A stretch of DNA of 64,000 nucleotides from NCBI GenBank assembly GCA_037176885.1, contig JAWWNJ010000168.1, positions 248,001-312,000 on the forward strand. The letters run 5' to 3'. Every line of letters begins with the position of its first letter. Positions within the stretch are counted from its first letter, which is position 1. Below are positions 12,901 through 24,168 of this stretch, piece after piece. The notes below the pieces were generated by a model, which searched no databases, was not told where the DNA came from, and saw only the letters and a list, made by a program, of their open reading frames with translations. This DNA comes from Favolaschia claudopus (lineage: Eukaryota > Basidiomycota > Agaricomycetes > Agaricales > Mycenaceae). Made by a program: the position numbers and the translations under genes.

Positions 12901-15900
12901 GTTGACCGTCGAATTCAGCGAATGTCATTCATCAGAGTCGAAGATCACAGCGTGGCCCGCCTGAGTACGGCGTGGGGAGAGAGGAAGGGTACATGGGGTT
13001 CGATGTTTCCTTTGTGCGTCGCGGCGTGTACAGAGAGGAAGACCGAAAAGAGATGGCTTGTTTTTGATTTTGTCGCTGATGTTATGTCAGTTGCGTCACT
13101 TGCTGTTAACTCTTACAGTCATCGTCTCCTGCTATTTTCTATGGCTGGTTCTGGGCCTGATAGATCTACAACACCACTGCAGCGTGCATCCAGAGGGATA
13201 CATATGCGACCACAAAAATCGCATGGGTCCGCTTGCTTCAACCTTAAATATACACCACTGGAGTCTGGAGCCTCTCGAACTTGAACAAAGAAAGCTACGC
13301 GGGCTGTTACAGTGCTACGACTTGACCCACAGCTAGGCCTATCCCAGGTCCGTGGCATTCTGCAGCTGGCACTATATTCTCGCAAGAATATCGGATTAGG
13401 GTTATCATTCCATTGTTTTTTTTTACTGAATTGATTTTTCATCTGCGAAGTTCGTACCCATCCAAGCCGTTATCCATCCAATGCATGAATCCCAACAAGC
13501 ACGGTACACCTCCAGCTAATTTCCGCGCCCACATACATATCAATCATTGAATCAAGCCTCGAACGCGACATCGAATATTAATTGTCACACTGCACTCACA
13601 CAACACTAGTGCGATTCCAACGCAGGACTCTAAACCGACCTACACCACTGGCATATGCTTGCCTGCCTTCTGCCTTCCCCAAATTCCGCCTGGAAAGAAC
13701 TCAAACTCGCAGCCCGAATATTCACGCGTCGCCCGACATCCCGAACTCCGAGTAAGCACTTACTGTACTCCAGTTCTGAGTCAACCCGGGCACATATTCG
13801 AGAGGCCGAATGGAATGCAACGGCGGCGGGCTTCGTGGTAACATTCATCTATTCGTTCTGAATTCGTCTGTCTATTCGTTGGCTTGCTCGCAGTGCGCCA
13901 CTATACCATAAGTATCCATCGTATGCACGTAGGAGCAGTCAAATTCAAATTAATTGATAAGTAATACCCGAGCCGCGACTCGAAGTCGACTGCGCGTGCT
14001 AACCAATTAGAAGAACTTAAAATTATGTAGAGGAAGGGAAGGGAAGGCTTTCTCACCGAGGTAAGTAAGTACTTAGAAGAAGAGAAGAACTCAACCCGAC
14101 CCAGCTACCCCACGGCGCGGGAGAGAATCGTGCAGCCGCACACGTAAATTCAATCCAGAATCGTTCAAGTGCTGGACTTGAACGTCCGCGGCGCATACAT
14201 GCTACCACGCCCACTGAATTGAACGACAAAAAAAACGCACTAAGCATATTTGGAATTTGGGACTTGATGAGCTTCTGAGCTTACCGCACAGGTTGATACT
14301 TGTCGCTTGGACATACATATATACATACACGCTGGACTGATGGAAGGGATGAATGTTCATGAATATTCCATTGATATTGATGCAGTATACATTCGTGAGA
14401 GACGACGCGACGCGACGCGACCAGACATGGGAAGAAGATCGTTGGACCGTAGAGTTGTTTGGTTGTCGGTCTGTAACTACGCGGAGCCGAGGCGTGTCGG
14501 GGTACGGAGGAATATGCATGGCTTTGAATACGACGGGAGTTGGATGATCATGAGAAGAGGGCATTCCAGACAAACAGCCTAGCTGAATCCGGGCACGGAA
14601 AATCAATCCCATACCATACCATCTCGAAGACACAGCAGGTCGGTCGAGACATAGTGTAGGATGGGACGGGGACGTGAGAAGGAGGGAGCGCTACGCGTTG
14701 CCGAGGCGGGTCAAGGATGTGCATGGTCGGTCTGTCGACCTGTCGCCGTTCGGGCGCCATGAGAGGCGAGAGGCTCGGGCTCGGCCAGACACGGAGACAC
14801 TGGACGAGACGAGACCTAGATAAGGAGACCAGAAACCCTTATACAGCCAGACGGCCGCGAGTGAGAGATACGAAGCCGTCAGTCGGTGAGAGTGGACATG
14901 AGATGAGATTACTGAATCCAAGACGCAGCAAAGCAAGCAAGCTCCGAGACGCGGCAGGGCTTTGAACTTTGAAGCTGACTGAGGACACTGGACAGCGCAG
15001 AGCTAGAGGTTTTACGAGACCCGGACGGACGAGTTGAGCGGAAATACCGAGACGCGACGCGGGAGGACCTTGAAGCTGACTGAGTACACTGGACAGCGCA
15101 GACAGAGGCTTTACGAGACCCGGACGGACGAATACGAAGCGTCCAATACAGTCCAATACGCGAGTCCACAGTAGACTACTATTATTCGGAACAGCAGGAG
15201 GTGGCACAGAAGTGTCGGATTTTGGCGGAGGCAGGATCTGAACGGCTCACAGGACGTAAATACGCTGGTTCTCAGTGAGACGATGAAGTGATCGACACCC
15301 CCAGCCACCTTTCGGATCGAAACTCGGATATGATGCGCTGTGTGTTCGCATCAAATGGCGCATCAATGATCACAAGCCAGTTAATTCAAGTTATTCAACC
15401 CCTTATCCGAATCATATTCATTGCCAGACCCGCGCTGCTTTCAAATTTATTTACTGACCATTTTCTCTTGATGTTGAAGCTCTGCCAGTGCCTCAGCGTG
15501 ACTCAGCGCACAACAGCTACTTGAACCCGAAGCGTGTAGTTAACGTTGCAAATTCTGGAATCTGGACATGTTGGCGTTCAACAATGAATTCAACTTGGCT
15601 CTACCCGAGCCGCAATCTCAGTGCGGTACGATCCTTCATGACCGTCGAGGCACAATGGGCACACTGGTAAGTTGTATGTCTCATCTTGTGCTGTTCCGTA
15701 GTCGCTTAACTCAATTCGATCAGTTCCGACACTTTCCAACCCGAGGCGCCGTGCTTGGACTCGAAACCAACCTCAAATTCTGATTTTTTGCGGTTGCCAA
15801 CGCTTCACATTACTCTCTTTGTGCATTGGAATGTGTCGGGGATCTGCCAGGAAAGCCAAGAAAGCCAGGTGGCCCACTGGCCGTAGCTTCGTGACTCTCC

Positions 15901-16700
15901 TTTTCGTTTGGTTTAGTTTCCCCAATCTTCCCTCATTCCCAGACCCACAACCTATTTCGTCAGGAGTCGAAGGTCGAGCACGGTCGGCCTCTTCCCCTCC
16001 AGGGGTCTTGGGGATCTCTCCGTTGCTTCAGTGCTCCATTCATGGGTGCCAGTTATGTCACCTAGTTTCTATCAGCAGATGCCATACGCCTTCAGCTCAT
16101 TCACTCTCTGAGTCTCTTCAAATTTTCGAGCTCTATTGAGTCTTGACCATACTACCTCCAGATTATCATTGAATTCGCCGCACTAAACCAAGTTTCATTC
16201 TCTGTTCATCCCATCAGTCGGTTTTGTATATGATTCAATTTAGCTGAAAAAACTGCTGGCGCTACGAATCAAGCGTTGAATGCTTTATTTCATTCGTATT
16301 CGCCGCCGTAACTGTTCGCAAGTACAATTGTTCCACTCAATTTTACTTCACTTCAAGTTGAACGGCGGATTGTCACGGTCTCCGTGCGTTATTTTATTCA
16401 TGTAGGCTTGAATCGTTCCAAAGCGATCTTACTCATCGTAGTAGCTGTACATCGTTTCTGACTTGTTCACTTCGTCTAGCCTTTGTTTTTGACGTATCAC
16501 GCCCTCGCCAGTATAGGTCTTCAGGTTGTAAGTATTACTAGTACTACTTATTTCGCGTTCAATCACTGACCTCAGATGCACTGGAGCTACTTCCATGCGC
16601 CTCGTCGAATCCGGCAGGTACATATTGCGTCTTTATTTCTCATCTACACACACATTTTCTATAGGAGCCGTCGTTGTTCTCCTAAATATATACCGAAACT
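6930..16700. other. Gene-poor stretch, about 10 kb
   Basis: No supported gene. Open frames are short or overlap on opposite strands. The longest ATG-started ones are 171 codons at 10535-11050 (-) and 168 codons at 11233-11739 (-); neither shows recognisable motifs. The first few hundred bases may still belong to the 3' end of MEI4-A. Local structure includes a 9-bp-stem hairpin at 14162-14184 and a tandem duplication of about 103 bp at 14942-15131. GC content looks ordinary and I found no transposon ORF or terminal repeats. Confidence 0.5.
14942..15131. repeat. Tandem duplication, two units of about 103 bp
   Basis: Unit 1 runs from about 14942 to 15032 and unit 2 from about 15045 to 15131. 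Both contain GAGACGCG, then TGAAGCTGACTGAG.ACACTGG, ACAGCGCAGA and finally TTTACGAGACCCGGACGGAC in the same order, with small indels. This is a direct tandem repeat in non-coding DNA. Confidence 0.75.
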
Positions 16701-17092
16701 ATGACGGGTGAGTTGGTTCGTTCATTTGCTTGCGCTCAGTATGGACTTGGAATAAATTGACTATCTAGTAGGCGGAAACTATGCAAGTTTCAGCCGTAGG
16801 CATGCACCGCGCGCGTGGCTCATTGCTTTACTCTTCGATGGTAAGCTCGGCTCTGTCGATTTAGGTCGATTTATTTTCCTTGATGATGAGACTAACTCGG
16901 ACAGTGTTGAACATGTTTTTAGTTCAGTCGAGTCTGTCGGGTGTTTGCCATATAATATGCCAGGGCAGCACGCACGCATGCCGTTATGTCATTGAGCTTC
17001 CGACGTCGTCGACGACGATGAATCAGTTTGGGTCGGCATTGGAATTGGAAGTGTCGGAGTTGGCCAGAAGAGGTGTCGGAGGTCCGAGTTGA
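16701..17092 (+). CDS. Possible small three-exon gene, unknown function
   Basis: A consistent gene model can be drawn inside the gene-poor stretch. ATG at 16701 is followed after 7 bases by a consensus donor (GTGAGT at 16708). The acceptor is at 16770-16771, exon 2 is 16772-16840 with donor GTAAGC, and the second acceptor CAG ends at 16904. Exon 3 is 16905-17092 with stop TGA. The exon lengths (7, 69, 188) sum to 264 bases, giving 87 residues in one open frame. The protein has a hydrophobic stretch (WLIALLFDVLNMFLV) near residues 18-32 and several cysteines, but no known domain. An AT-rich TATA-like string (TAAATATATA) lies just upstream, closer to the ATG than usual. It could be a chance model. 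Confidence 0.3.
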
Positions 17093-19541
17093 TGCGCCAT
17101 CAGTGGCTATTCTGTGGCGGCGGGTTCTGCAGGTTGACAGCTTCGCCGCGGGCTCCGAATACTAGGAATCTACTGTCCACTCTCCAATACGCGTTCGTTA
17201 CATACAGTAATTAATGAACTGTCTGTGTCGGAGGCGGGGGCGGGGTTCTCGCCTGTTCTCACTGCCCCTGCGGCCACGTATGAGACGGGTCCGCGCCAAC
17301 TGCTCAATCATTCAAATCCGAAATCGTTGTTCCGTCGATACTGTATGTAACGAGAATGTCGAGAAAGAAAGAGGATCCGTCCCGAGACGAGGCGAGGCGG
17401 GGAGGTGCCGTCAACGTTTCGTGTCGTTGGCGAGATAAGCAATGCCAGTTGCTGTACGTTGTGTACGTTGTGCATGCGTATGTGTGGTGCTTGGCGGGTG
17501 CGGAACCATTGCAAACACCGGTGAGGATGCGCCGCGCAGCGCAGTAAACAAACACAGCAAGGAGCGTCGGGCATATGGACCGTGACGCGGCTCTAGAGTA
17601 GAGGAACAGGCACAGACGTCAAAGCGGACGAGGGAGCAATTGCTTCAAGTTCAACGGCTGAGAAATTGAATCCACGAAGTTACATCTGCGCATCGGCCCA
17701 ATTCGGACTTCCTCCGTAACTCAAGTCCGAACAGCGAAATTGCAGCGACAGACAGACACAGTACGGCAGACGGACCAACTCTCGACGAATTGCGCATGCA
17801 AATTGTGAGATTTCCCATGGATGCATATGCGATGCCGTATGTACGCGTACGAGGTTCGAGCGAACCGACGTCGGAGGATGACAGCGGAGGGAAATTATTT
17901 GTCGACGAGAGCGGAATATATTCCTTCGGGGAACGATTCGGAAGGCGGGCGGAAAAGAGGGGCTGTTCACAAGTTTTTCAAGCAGTAGATGTGGGCGCGA
18001 AGCGGGGGTAGAAACTCGAAAGCCAAAGCAAAGCAAAGAAAGCCCAAGGGGATGCAGACAGACGAGGATGAAGTTGATACTTGTATGAAGTCCTCGATGA
18101 AGTCAGAGATGATGAGGTTGCTTTAGCCAGCACTCAACAGCCAGCGCTTAATCGACTAGGTGGTTAGCGCTGTGGAGAGCAGTCCGTATCTGGGAGCGGA
18201 GGGCATATGGGTGTTGGAGTTTTTGACGCGCCCAGCTCTCCACATCTCTGATTTTCTTGTGTTGCGAGCGGAGACTTGCACCACAAAACCAGCGCAACGT
18301 CGACGAGAAGCGGCGAAAATCGCGCACTCTGAAGGAATCTCCACAACTTGAACCAAAACGAACGAACGAAGAGGATTCTCGTTTCTTTGCACCACCACCT
18401 CGTCGCGCGACGTGTTGCCGGATGAAACACTTGTCGGGGTTGGTCTGGTTTTCCACTTCGCTTGTCGAGTTTGTCTGATGAGTGGTGGGAGAGTAACGAC
18501 AGAGGAAAATCACAGAGGTTCGGAGATTGGCAACCATCACGATGTCCCTGCAAGAGATTGTGGATTAGGTAAGTCAAAGCGGAGAGGCAGATAAGTATTT
18601 AGTTATTTTGATTTATTTTCGTTTTCTTTTGCTAAGTGGATAGATAAGAGGCTAAGTGGTAGATAAGATGAGTGGTGCAGGGCCGCGGCTATCCGGTGCA
18701 GCAAATAAATTCGATTAGGGCGAAGTGGGATGGGTAGTAGCAAGCGGGTGCGGGGGAGGGTTTAGTTGACAGTGTACCTGGCTACGGCTACGGAATGCAT
18801 ATGGCAGGGGAGAGTAATAGAGACTCGGAAGGAAAGCGAATAGTGAGTTCGATTATTGGACGTACCTGCTACAGAAGATCAAAATCAACCTCTCTCTGGC
18901 GGTGCGGGGGCGGGGTCGTCTGACGGAAAGACCTGCCACATAAGTACAGCGTTGTGTTGTGTCGACGGAGGCTTTTGAGTCGGGATGAACAGAGATTTGG
19001 AGTCGGGGCAAGTGGAGAGTAGCCTGAGGTCGACCACCGAGTTTGCGCCGCTGAAACGTGGTGGGTTCCCAAAGGGGCAATTGGATGGATCGGGGATCTG
19101 TGCTGTCCCTTGCCTCGCAAGATGCGTCGTCGAGCTTGTTTTGCGGGTTATTTGTGGGATTGGCTAGGATTGGAGGTGGAGAGGAATGCAGGGAGAGATG
19201 GAGGGGCCAGGCACACACGAAGAGGCGGAGGGGTTGAGGGAAAATGGAGAAACTCCTTGCTGTGTCGTCGAAAAAATGTGGAAAAAAATTGCGAGACGGA
19301 GGGTAGCGAAAGAGTGAGAGGTAGGGCAGGCGATTGGAGTGAAAGTGCGAGCAGACAACAGAATTGAAGGAGCAAAGGATGAGCAGCGGATGATGCCGAA
19401 ACGTGGTGAAAACCCAAAGGGGAAAGAGGTTGAATCTCGAGATCTGAGATGTGGACTGTTTCTATATTTGGACAGTGCAGCGAAGGGATAAATATTGGCG
19501 CTCGTTTTGGCAACGGACCACTCTGGATGTCCCACCAAGAC
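17093..19541. other. Intergenic upstream of the FYVE gene
   Basis: No supported gene. The notable structure is an imperfect 26-bp direct repeat: 19052-19077 and 19397-19422 share GAAACGTGGTG and CCCAAAGGGG. A TATA-like GATAAATATT lies near 19487, about 55 bp upstream of the preferred FYVE start at 19542. Confidence 0.5.
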
Positions 19542-20637
19542 ATGTCCTCCCCTCCATCACCCGCTGCCTCCGTCGCTTCCATCCTCTCCTCCTCGCCCTC
19601 GTGCGCGTCCCTCTCCTCCTCCCGCTCCACATCCTCCAGCGACTCCTCCGCTCCCATTCAAGGGCCGTCTGTCGCCCGCCCCAACGAGCATCTCGCAGTC
19701 CTTCTCCCCCGCCATCTGTGGAAGGAAGACTCCGCCACCTCCCACTGCGACTCCTTCCACTGCCGCGTCCCCTTCTCCGTGTTCGAACGCAGACACCACT
19801 GCCGCAAGTGCGGTGGCATCTACTGCAAAGTCTGCTCCGCCCACAGCACCCCCCTCCTCGACACCTCCAAACTCGCCTTCCTCCACCCCCCCGCCGGCAC
19901 CCCTCTCACCTCCTTCGCCTCCCCCACATCCCCCATCGCGCCTGCCCGCGTCTGCGACGACTGCTTCGACCAGATCCACGGCCTCCGCTCCCCCTGCGTG
20001 CCCCCCTCGCGCCCCCCACGACGCACAAACTCCCTCCTCGCCTCCCCCATCTCCCTCTTCCGCGTCCCCCACGCCATCTCCGCATCCGCGCCCTCCTCCG
20101 CGCCCTCCAGCCCCCCGAGCCCCTCCATCCTCCCCCCGGGCGGCATCTCCCGCACGCGTCCCTCTTCCCCCTCGACCAGCAGCAGCTGCACCCCCTCCCC
20201 CACCCCCGCGTCCCCGCTCTCGCGCCACCCCTCCCACCGCGCCGTGCAACGCGCCGCGACCCTCCCCGAGGTTGTCGAGCAAAAGTCCTACGGCGAACTC
20301 GACGCGTATCCCCTCCGCCGCGCGTCTCTCCTGTGTAAAGCCACCGGCGGCGGCCGCTGGCAGCCCAAACCCGAGGCAGTCGACCCGACGCTACGCGTGC
20401 CGGTCATTGGCGGCAAGGCGCCGTATGAGCTCGAGATGGAGCGCGAAGAGGCGGAGGAGCAGAAGCGGAGGAGTAATCCCGTCATTCGCGATGGTGGTGC
20501 GTGTTTTCTTTCGTGTTTTCACCATTCGAATAATGCTGACTTTTTTCTGAAAAGACTTCCAATATCGTTTCCCCGCGCTATGTGACCCCGAACCAGTCGC
20601 CCTTGAGCGGCCCCCGATGCACCTCTCCACCTTCTGA
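19542..20637 (+). CDS. FYVE zinc-finger protein
   Basis: Predicted phosphatidylinositol 3-phosphate-binding protein of endosomal membranes. From the ATG at 19542 a Ser/Pro-rich N terminus of about 50 residues leads to a FYVE domain at about residues 58-145. The domain has a WKED (WxxD) motif at 60-63, eight zinc ligands near C69, C74, C87, C90, C95, C98, C138 and C141, and the diagnostic RRHHCRKCG at 83-91. The spacer between the third and fourth cysteine pairs is longer than usual. A long Ser/Pro-rich linker follows, then a conserved-looking C terminus. One intron is likely (donor GTGCGT near 20498, acceptor AAAAG at 20554), after which FQYRFPALCDPEPVALE leads to TGA at 20635-20637. In-frame ATGs also occur at 19449 and 19527; 19542 is preferred because of the TATA-like sequence near 19487. 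Unusually high C content creates long open frames in all phases. Confidence 0.85.
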
Positions 20638-23600
20638 TCCCACCCATGCATCCCCACATCCTCCCGTCTATCTATCCTTATTGCTGTATATCTCTTGTTG
20701 TCTGTCTGCAACCACCAACCAACCAACCAACACCACGCCATCCACCAACCAAATTCCACCTCCGCGCGCCCGGCCGCGCGTCATCCCTTTCCCGTGCACA
20801 TCTCATCCTCAACCACTGTACTGCTAGCCCACCCAATACCCTATGCATCATCTTTAGTCTTGCTTGCTTGCGTCCATCCTTGTCTCTTGAACCATATACA
20901 TACATAGCATCACCCATACCTCCGACTAATTGCACATATCACCACCTCCCTCTGATTGATTTACTTGCTTACTTATTCGTACATTTATTCGCCCTTCGTT
21001 CTTGTTGTCTTGCTTTTCTTGCTCGACGCCTCCTCCTCCCTGCTTGTCTGCTTGACATTCACTTTACACCCCGCGCCACCCCCCTTCGTATTACTATCAC
21101 CCGCCTCGTCTTGTGTATTGTAGCAATATATCACTCCCGTCGTCTCTGTTCGCCGCTATGCTACATGAACTCTTCCTTGCTTATTATTCGTTACTTGTTT
21201 TGGGTTCGGGTTGGTGTAGAGTGCTTTGCTATACGTACTGCTGCGTTAATATGATATAGACTGGCCTGCTTGAATTGTTTGGATTTTTTGAGGCTTGAGA
21301 CTTGGACGCGCGTTCACCATAGCAAGCTGTGCTGGCATTGCTGCTATAGCTCCTCTCGGGATCCTCGTCCGACCCTCCCAGCCAGCTAGCCAATGACAAT
21401 CCCGCCTTTACATACGCCGATTCTCATGTTTGCAATGCTTGTGATTATCTTATCCCCCCGCGTTTATCATATGCGCTAAGCAGTAAGCGCTTGGCAGTTG
21501 AGTGTGAGATGATCGCCGTGGGTTGCATGTGCGCATCAGAGAGCCCGGGTTGGTTGGGCCGGGGCCGGGGGTGGGTAGCTGTAGAAAGAGTTGCAATGGG
21601 GTGCCTTGCCTTGGTGGAGCAGAAGGGGAGGAGGAGAGTTTACAGTTGAGTTGGCAACATCTTGCTCAACAGCGACGAGTCGAGAAGCGGGCCGCGGTCT
21701 TACTCCAAATGCAATCGTTGCAATGCTCAGCACCCGACTCTCGCCTCGCCTCGCCTCGTAACGGCAAAAGTGATGGATGAGTCCGCCGACCTTGTGGACG
21801 TTGTTGTAACCGTTCAACCCAGTCCAGTCGGAGTGTGGGCCAGTCGAGGGCGATGTATGTAAGGGTGTAAACGGTACCTGGCTGAGAGTGAGTTGGAAGA
21901 GTTTCAGCTTGCTTTGGTGAGAGCGTATTATTCAATTCGCATGGGTCGGATATCGATGCTCAGCTGAGTTGTGTTACTGTACTTAAACGCGTTAGCTTCA
22001 ATAGCTCAGCGGTTAACCCTTGGGTTAACCTCGTCGAACCAGAAGCTGCAACCGACGACCACGCACGGAACATCGATCGCCGAATTCTCAACGACGATCG
22101 ATATCCCGCTCTTGAAAAGTCGATTCAGAATCGTACGTTTTTCTCAACATGAACTCGGATCCTCCAAATCGACACGCGAGGCTCGAGTACACATCGCGCA
22201 CCGTATGCGTTTGAATTTCGGATCCTATACATCGTGTGGCGGGGTGACGGAGGCAAAGTGTCAATGTTTGGATGGTTGGAAATTGAATGAGGGCATGCAT
22301 GCGCCGTTCAGGAGCCTTGGGGGCGGAGGCAAATTTGCTTTGACGTGCGTGCCATGCAGGTTGTCGGATATTGCGTTTCGGGTTTGGGTTTGGTTGTTTC
22401 GTGGGGTGATGTGGGGCGCGTGGTTGGATTTAGGAGCTTGAGGTCGTACGAATGCAAATGTGAGAACACTGAACAGAGTTGCGAGGTTGGAGGTTGTAGG
22501 ACGGAGGACGGAAATGCATTCATTAATATTGGAGGGAGTTGCCTCCGAATTAGGATCGGCGTGGAAGCAAAGTGTGCATTATAGAGTCGAACGCGATCCC
22601 AATTTGGAGCCAACTATTTCCGAAGCCCAATGGCGATGGTATTGTGAGCCTGTGAGTGAACGGTCCAAACGAATATCACAGTGACCAACCGCCCATAGAG
22701 TATTCCCGGGGTGTTCCTGGGTGTGAGCAGCCAAGACAAGAAAGGAAATGCTGGTGATAATTCGGATATGGCTCGCAGTGAGGATGTAGCAGCAGCCAAG
22801 CCAAGAGTATCCAGCGAGGTCGGCCTCTACGAACCCGGAGATTATGCGGGAAAAAGGCACGGAGAGATTTGGGAGGCTGGGTTGAACGGTGGGAACAAAG
22901 TCGGTTCGGAATCATTGTCGTCGGGTGAGGCGGAATCGGAATCGGATGAGTAAAAACCATTAAAATACTGGTCGTGTGCATTCTCCGTCCCGCGAAAGCT
23001 AATTGCGTAAAAATGAGTAGTGAGACTCTTTAGCGATCCGCGTTCGGGAATTTATGAAGAACCCACAAAAGAAGGGTTCGAAATTCAAAGGAAGAAGAGT
23101 TGTAGTAGAGTTGTAGCGGGGAGGGAGGATCAGGAAGCAGCATAATAAGCGAGCGCGACCGAGGGAGGTAAGTAACTTAAGCGAGGCGAAGGTCGGGCTC
23201 TGTTGTGCGTCGGGGAACGTGTTGTAAAGCGCTCGCGATTAAATTTCGCGTAGATAGATATCGCTTGGCGGGTGTGCGGGCCGTTGTAGTGATGCGCTTC
23301 TGATGCGTTTAACGGCAAATTCGCTGTTGACCGCCGACATATTAGACGTAGAATAATGGCTCGAAGGGTACTAGCGTCGCCGGAGGACGTTTTCGCGAAT
23401 TCTTTAGAGTTCGAGAAAGGGTTGAGAGGGATTTCATGTGGGCGGCGGGTTTGTGGCAGAGAGAATTTGCTTTTTGAGAGCTTCGATGATTTCCGGGGAG
23501 CACCGACCGGCAATTTCCAGGTCGGGGCGGGATGCGGAGAAGAGACTTTGAAAGTGGGTGGAGATGTCTGAGATTGGGATGGCGTCTGTGGAGGTATATG

Positions 23601-24168
23601 CAGGCTCGCGTGGATGTAGATCGTGATTATTTTGTATAGGTGGTGGAATCCTGAGAATCCGTTTGGATGAGAGGAATCAAGTGAAAGGGGATTGCCGAAG
23701 ATATGCCGTCGCAAACTCGCAAAAGAACTGATTTTGTTGCAAAGCAGGAGGTACAAGTTGAGGAGACGCACCGAGGCCACCGGATTGAAACGGTCGACCT
23801 TGAGGCTAGAAGCGGGAGATGGTGAAGTGAATTTGATATTTTTATTGCTGAGCAACGAACGCAACAGGTAGAGACGGGCAAAGCTAGTTGACTGGCATTC
23901 AATTTATTGCTCAGCAACGGAGGGGCTAGGCGATACCGGGCAACGGTTGAACGTTCACCTGCAGAGTAGACTCCACTAGACCTTACGCTCAATTACTGGG
24001 TGGTTGAAAAATCGAGGGCCTTGCTGCGGGCGTTGGAGGTGTGGTTCGCATCAAAGCAATGAGGAAGCGCAACACGAAAAGGTTGAGGACAAGTGAGGAG
24101 TCACGGTCAGGTGAAGGCGCCGGTAGACAAGACCAAACACAACTTCTTGGCTTGAAGCTTCAAGTTTG
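20638..24168. other. Intergenic, no supported gene
   Basis: The first 600 bases are strongly C/T-rich and look like 3' UTR or low-complexity DNA; the long open frame there (20646-21254) is compositionally biased and has no motif. A 244-codon open frame on the minus strand (23130-23864) has no ATG at all and is not accepted. An 80-codon frame ending at 22953 with an acidic Glu/Ser tail has no ATG at its start and no recognisable domain. Confidence 0.5.

Noticed and set aside
14165..14230. Minus-strand tRNA-like GTTCAAGTCC
   Set aside because: The T arm is only four base pairs and there is no acceptor stem; the motif is explained by the hairpin at 14162-14184.
19451..20338. Long alternative open frames overlapping the FYVE gene
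   Set aside because: They arise from C-rich composition; only the frame with FYVE zinc ligands is supported.
21995..22070. tRNA-like start TAGCTCAGCGGTTA
   Set aside because: It resembles a polymerase III A box, but no B box or acceptor stem follows at the right distance.
22711..22953. 80-codon ORF with an acidic tail
   Set aside because: It lacks an ATG at its start and has no recognisable domain.
23130..23864. 244-codon open frame on the minus strand
   Set aside because: It contains no ATG at all and no recognisable motif.
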